Positions 58,992 through 64,000 of a DNA stretch of 64,000 nt are shown here, piece after piece. The position numbers were made by a program, and so were the translations under genes. Under the pieces are notes generated by a model. It was not told where the DNA came from, searched no databases, and saw nothing but the letters and a program-made list of their open reading frames with translations. Numbering within the stretch: the stretch's first letter is position 1; each line of letters opens with the position of its first letter. The DNA comes from Liquidambar formosana (taxonomy: Eukaryota > Streptophyta > Magnoliopsida > Saxifragales > Altingiaceae): positions 24,518,375 through 24,582,374 of the forward strand of contig CM077827.1 of NCBI GenBank assembly GCA_039720395.1, read 5' to 3'.

Positions 58992-61406
58992 TTGTTACTC
59001 TACGGTGTCTAAAAATTATTCATTTGTTGTGATGTTCTAGATTTTGTATTGTTTGTCTTTGACCCCTCATTCTATTCATCTGGGTTCTGTATGAATGTTT
59101 GATCTGCTTTTCTTTTCTCTTGTATGTATATATATTCCGTATGGATGTTTGATCTAGTTTTCTTTTCCCTTGTGTGTATATAAATATATATATTTTACTG
59201 AACTAAATAATGGGTGCATTCAGGTGACCTTGTCTCTGTACTGGTGTTGATAACCCCATTGTTGCTATGGGGCTCTAGAAAATGATATGTCATAATTATG
59301 TGCTGTGATTCGGCATTGAACATGTGCAGCAAACTGCTGCTACCTGGAATGGAACCCGAATTGCCAAGCAGAAGTAATAAGAAGTTAAATAACCTAGTAC
59401 TTTACGAGGTTAGTGGAGCTTGCATTTTTTTAGATATTTATGAAGTAAGTTGGCTTGTTCTTCATTCCTTGAACACCAGATTCATTTGAACACGACATAA
59501 AAGCACTGTTGTTTAGGGAAACCTTGGGTTGTCAAACATTGCTGGCAAGTTTTGCAAAATCTTCATGCCACTTGATTATTCACAAATTTCTGATTTGATT
59601 CCAGGTTTGCCTCTATAGGAATTTCTCATATTGGATTGCTTTAATGTTGAGTCATTAAGCCCAGGACATAGATACCTAGGTTTTGTTGTTGGGTATGGTC
59701 TCCCTTGGCTTTACAGAATGGTTAACGACGGTCCAGGTTCAGGTTGAAAACCTATATTGCAAAGTAGAGGATCTTAGTATCTACCACTAATATCAACCTA
59801 GCTAGTTTTCACCTTCCTTTCTTAGTTTTATACAATGAAGTTGCAGCCTTGCAGGTTATTTTCTGATGACACAGGTGCAATCGAAAAGCAGCAACAACAA
59901 GCGGAACCAGTAGTTTTAGTTGTAGTGGTTGCATGGGCATTCAAGACCTGAATATTCAATACACCATTTGTAGTCGGGTCCAAGGTCTTGCAACTAGTCC
60001 CTGATTAATGCTTAGTTTCACTAAATCAGTACGGTCCTAGCTCAGATGACTCCACTCTAATATAACCAAATTATAAAATAAAAATAGATATAAAATAAAT
60101 AAAAAATACAGCATTTGGACCCAAACTAGGGCTGTAGTCATGTTGCATATGTGTGTTTTTCTCTTATTTCAATGTAACTTGGGAGTGTTATGGCCCCTTA
60201 ACATGGTGTGGGAGGTCTGGGTTCGAAACCTGTCTTGCTAATCTATTGACATTTATTTTACCGTATCCACCTCTTACCCACATGCCACCAAATATAAAAA
60301 TTAAAATAATAGCAATTGTTCAATTTTTAGTGCTCTCTATTACTATCATACCATCAAAGTTCCTTTTTGTAAGAACCTTTTTAACAGAAAGAATTAAACA
60401 TATTATAATTGGCTACGCCAGCAGCCCTTATTCCTGTTAGACTACTATAACCTGGTCATCATCACTCTCTTTCGGATTAGTGGATCTCCAACTATGGAAA
60501 GGAGTATTGGTGGCAAATAGAAGTAAAACAAAGACAATCAGTTGGCTTATTATTTCTGCTTTCATGCAGTACTTCATATGAAGTAGAAGGTTCTGAGTTC
60601 AACTTTTCACTCCTTAGAATTGACTTTTCCAGACAGATTTATCCTAAACATTAACTAAAGAAAAAATGGGTAGTGACCTCAACTGTGTTCAGTGAATTAG
60701 TCGAATATCAAAGGTCTGGACACTTTGTTGGCCAAAAAGAAAAACTCTCACAGAAATTTTTAGCAGGGGATTTGAATCAATTGATTACATCAGAAATGAG
60801 CAAAAGAACACTCAACATTACAGGGCAGTTCGGCCATGCTAGTCGTAGGCCTGCACTGAAAACAGCCCATTCTATAAACATAATTTTGTCCAATCGAATC
60901 CACCACTTACACCCCAAAAAAAAAAAAAAAAAAAAAATCCACCACTTCTGAGAATTTTTAATCATCTGAAAAGATATTTATAACAATTCAATTTCTTTTA
61001 TTAGAAGAAATATTTTCCCAGTAGCATATTGAATTTGCAGGGTGGGAAAAAAAATGTTCTATGTTAGAATTAATAAGATCTCAATTTTGGGTAGTGAATC
61101 AACAAAGGACTAAATCTATTTCCTATCCAAGAGTACAAAGCTTCAATTTGTCTAGTCAATTCCCACAAATGAAGGGTGATGGGAGCTTGGATATCTGCCA
61201 CTTGAACATACTTTTTGATGAATCTGCAACCTTTCCCCAGTAATTATGCCTGAAGGTTTTACTTCCATCAACACTAGGAATAGGCTGCTGCGCCTTTTTA
61301 ACATCAGATTAAATCCCAAGCCTGGCCCTGAAAGAGGTATGCTTTACCAACTCAGACTAAACTGTGAAAGCAAAGCGCGGAATCTGTATTTTTGGAGTTG
61401 ACACAC
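58992..61406. other. Spacer between convergent genes
   Basis: Positions 58992 to about 59240 are probable 3'UTR of the Expp1-like gene, with two near-identical 'tggatgtttgatct' and 'tgtatatata' phrases. A B-box-like GGTTCGAAACC at about 60221-60231 hints at another SINE. An A run lies at about 60918-60937. No gene was recognised. Confidence 0.45.
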
Positions 61407-63248
61407 TTATGAAGCAAAGTTGCTGATGCCAAAGTAGACCGTTCTTTGTTGAAATGCATTGATAGCATAATCAACCTGAAAATGACCCAACTGAGATTTG
61501 AACCGAAGGCCATATCCAAGTCCAACCCCGGATCCTGGCTTGCCCTGCCTCAGTGCAGGATTTCCTGAAATCCAAAAAAGTAAACTGACCTTTAGATAAA
61601 GTATATTTGGAAGCATAAAAGACTAAGAAGCTACAACAATATATGGATAATCAAAGCAGATTGGTGATCGTAGTTAGAAACAAGTTGGTTCTGTTGGGAC
61701 ACAACCAAGTGGATCTGAACTATTAAGGTAATACAAGACGTCAAATAGGCTAGGATATGGTTGAGTTGACAAGATGAAACCAGAATTATTATTAAAGTTT
61801 AATGGGGCTCTAGAGGTACTAATACTAAATAAAATCCAGGTTTCTTACCCAGTGATGACTCATGTTAGTCCTGACATCCTGATTGCACAACATAATAACT
61901 AGCTGAGTTAGAGTTTAGGTTTAGATTTCTAGTTGGATGAAAAAGAGAAAGAAGAAAAAGAAAGGTTGAGCTCTGCTGAAAAAGTTCAAGCACTATGGTT
62001 GGAAACCTTCCACATTTTTGTCTATAAGCGAATCAAATAGAAAAATAACAATGCAAAAGAAAAGTATAAGTATGTGAAAGAAAAACAAGAGAAAAAACAC
62101 GAAATTATGTGGAAACTCTTTGTGCAGGGACAACCCAAGAGTTCACCTTCTTAATTCCCTATATAAATACAGAGGGTTTAAGTCCTTACTATCCAAAACT
62201 ATAGGCTGTAAGCATCAAGTGCAAAATACAACACTAGCAATGCAAACTAAGAAAAGGTGGATTCAAACAAAGGTGCTTCCTCTTTAATACAAGGGGCTGC
62301 AACAATCTTCCAGACAATTCTGTACAAAAGGATGCTCCAAACTCGTCCCAATCAAGCTTGAACTGTAAGGTAGTTACTACTTGTACTCTATATTCAACTT
62401 ATGTACTCAATTGTATTTGTTTACTTTTCTTCTCCCATCGGCACTCAATTGCATCCATCTCTCTCTTTCTCTCTCATATACCCACACCCACCCAACCACT
62501 AAAATCTCTAGTTATTTTTCCTTTATATATATTTTTCTGTTTGTTTTGGGGGGTGAGGGGTGTAAATGGGAAAGAAGAATTTTTTTTCTTTCTTTCCTTA
62601 TTTGCATTAGTTTTAAAACCTTGGTTTTAAACAAACGAGTAAACGGTTGGTTGAGGTATGACTGTTGATAGTGAACTAAAATGGGAACCTAAGAAGTATG
62701 ATAGGTTGTCATGCTGCATGTACAATCTACTGGACCAAGTTTTACCATGAGAGGTTAAAGTATCTTAAGAGCACGCTATATCAAACCTTATCCAATTATA
62801 GCATGCACATTAATTCATTTTCTTCTATTTTCTCCCATCTTTGGAGCATCTACACCTACTTTCCAGAAAGTGGAATTTTGTCAAACTTTCACAGTACATC
62901 AGAACTCAACACGTCAAACTGGTTGGCTACAATCTTAACTTTCTGCGAGACATACCAGGAAATCATATCTTCACTTCTCTAAGCTAGTATATAAATGAGA
63001 ATTAGTAAATATGCTTATGAGTAGTCGAAACAGAATTGTGGCAGTTAACTCAAGCCAATTATTTTTCTGTAATTCAGAAGACTACTAGTGAAACTTGTAT
63101 AACTTGAAACTCATTGGGTAGTGCACATTAGCAAGGATAAATGCAAGTCTTTAAGCCATGTGAGAAGAGGAGACTCACCAGGAACATGATGACCAGAGCC
63201 CAAGTCAGTTCCACAGTCCAAGAAAACAGCACCTTCCAACATATTGTT
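61407..63248 (-). CDS. OEP36/OEP39-type OMP85 outer envelope protein, 3' end only
   Basis: Two exons on the minus strand: 63180-63248 (NNMLEGAVFLDCGTDLGSGH...VP) and 61407-61564 (GNPALRQGKPGSGVGLGYG... to LGHFQVDYAINAFQQRTVYF and a stop). The codon is split one base/two bases across the intron, whose GT-AG sites are intact. The text matches the last strands of the beta-barrel of plant Omp85-related envelope proteins and is closest, from memory, to OEP39 (Arabidopsis At3g44160). These proteins lack POTRA domains and sit in the chloroplast outer envelope. Upstream exons lie beyond the right edge or were not recognised. The intron (61565-63179) includes sequence at 62080-62330 resembling LTR debris. 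Confidence 0.82.
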
Positions 63249-64000
63249 CTGAATACGCAACAAACATAAAAGTAAGGGGATGTTATAGGTGTGGGAGTTC
63301 AACAAAGCTCAACAATAACATGGAAGTACACCATGATAATGTCAAAACTTATAGTGAAGAAAGTGTTGCATTAGTGTACCAGAAAAATAAAGTTTTGCAA
63401 TTAGGTATAACTGTATAACGAAACATTTAAGAAGCAAATTAATTTATCAACGAAATTAAAAGACTTTGCTCACAATGTCCTTCTTATGTTTAAATTAAGT
63501 GCCCATCCTAGGAACCACCAACAGCACAACTCATAGGTGCACGTGAAAAAGTTAACTACCAACTGAATGAAACAATGACCCCTTTAGAACCAATAAAACA
63601 TCGACTAAGAAAAAGCATGCCAATTGGGAAATATAAATGAAAAAGAATCCTCAGAAGAAAATTTCACCTTCAACCAATAACTCCCCTCCTGAAACAATGT
63701 GAGCCTTTAGGTGGGACTCAAGATGTTCCTCCAACTGACTCGAGAAGAATTGACGGTACAATTGGGGACTTGTGGTTTCCATGAGCATTCTTTTTTTAGT
63801 AGCTCATACTTACAAATAATTTACTTTCAAAAACCTCTTCAGTGATAGTCTCTGTTCATTTTGTGGAAGTCAACAAGTTTTTGTCTTTGTGAGTTATTTC
63901 TATTAATTGCAAGAGTTTACTCCTTTTTTCTTCATTCCGGCATCAAATTACAGGAGAGGAAGAGTAGTCCAACAAGAAAAACAAAAAGACAAAAAAAATT
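63249..64000 (-). other. Upstream intron of the OEP36/39-type gene, to window edge
   Basis: The acceptor (TACGCAG... read TTCAG on the minus strand, at about 63249-63253) implies this is intron. A coding-looking minus stretch near 63690-63785 did not match the expected preceding part of the protein, so I leave it unassigned. Confidence 0.4.

Overview
The window is nuclear DNA of a flowering plant, probably a woody eudicot or similar lineage. It is AT-rich, its genes carry GT-AG introns, and the families are plant-specific (an IQD protein, a plant GT14-type glycosyltransferase, a plastid-envelope OMP85 protein). Most of the length is transposon debris. I cannot name the species.

Layout. (1) About 0.5-28.6 kb, + strand: one IQD5-like calmodulin-binding gene with six coding exons (8333-28388) and probable 5'UTR introns. 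Its introns are swollen by a 2.8-kb solo LTR, LINE fragments, a foldback MITE, a Copia relic carrying a nested hAT element, SINE-like sequences and homopolymers. Exon 5 has one extra base in a conserved motif, which breaks the frame. (2) 28.6-36.3 kb: intergenic, with a 1.1-kb long-terminal-inverted-repeat element. (3) 36.3-40.4 kb: an intronless-coding GT14/core-2-like glycosyltransferase gene with twin MITEs just upstream and an intron in its 3'UTR. (4) 41.3-54.2 kb: an old + strand Ty3/gypsy gag relic split by a complete 11.7-kb Tat-lineage Ty3/gypsy element (41956-53688, minus strand) with 701-bp LTRs and a GCTAC target duplication. (5) 56.3-61.6 kb and on to the right edge: a small secreted protein gene (Expp1-like, +) converging on the 3' end of an OEP36/OEP39-type OMP85 gene (minus, incomplete).

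The most unusual locus is the Tat element. Its gag-protease-RT-RNase H-second RNase H-integrase reads on the minus strand. The space between integrase and 3' LTR holds a separate, spliced-looking gene in the opposite direction, with a leader, several exons and a poly(A)-like signal. A 106-bp tandem array lies where the two transcription units converge. Both units are broken. Six of the stop codons in reading frame are TAG, one each is TGA and TAA, and LTR differences are almost all transitions, which fits decay of methylated cytosines. Coordinates and splice sites were read by eye; no searches were run.
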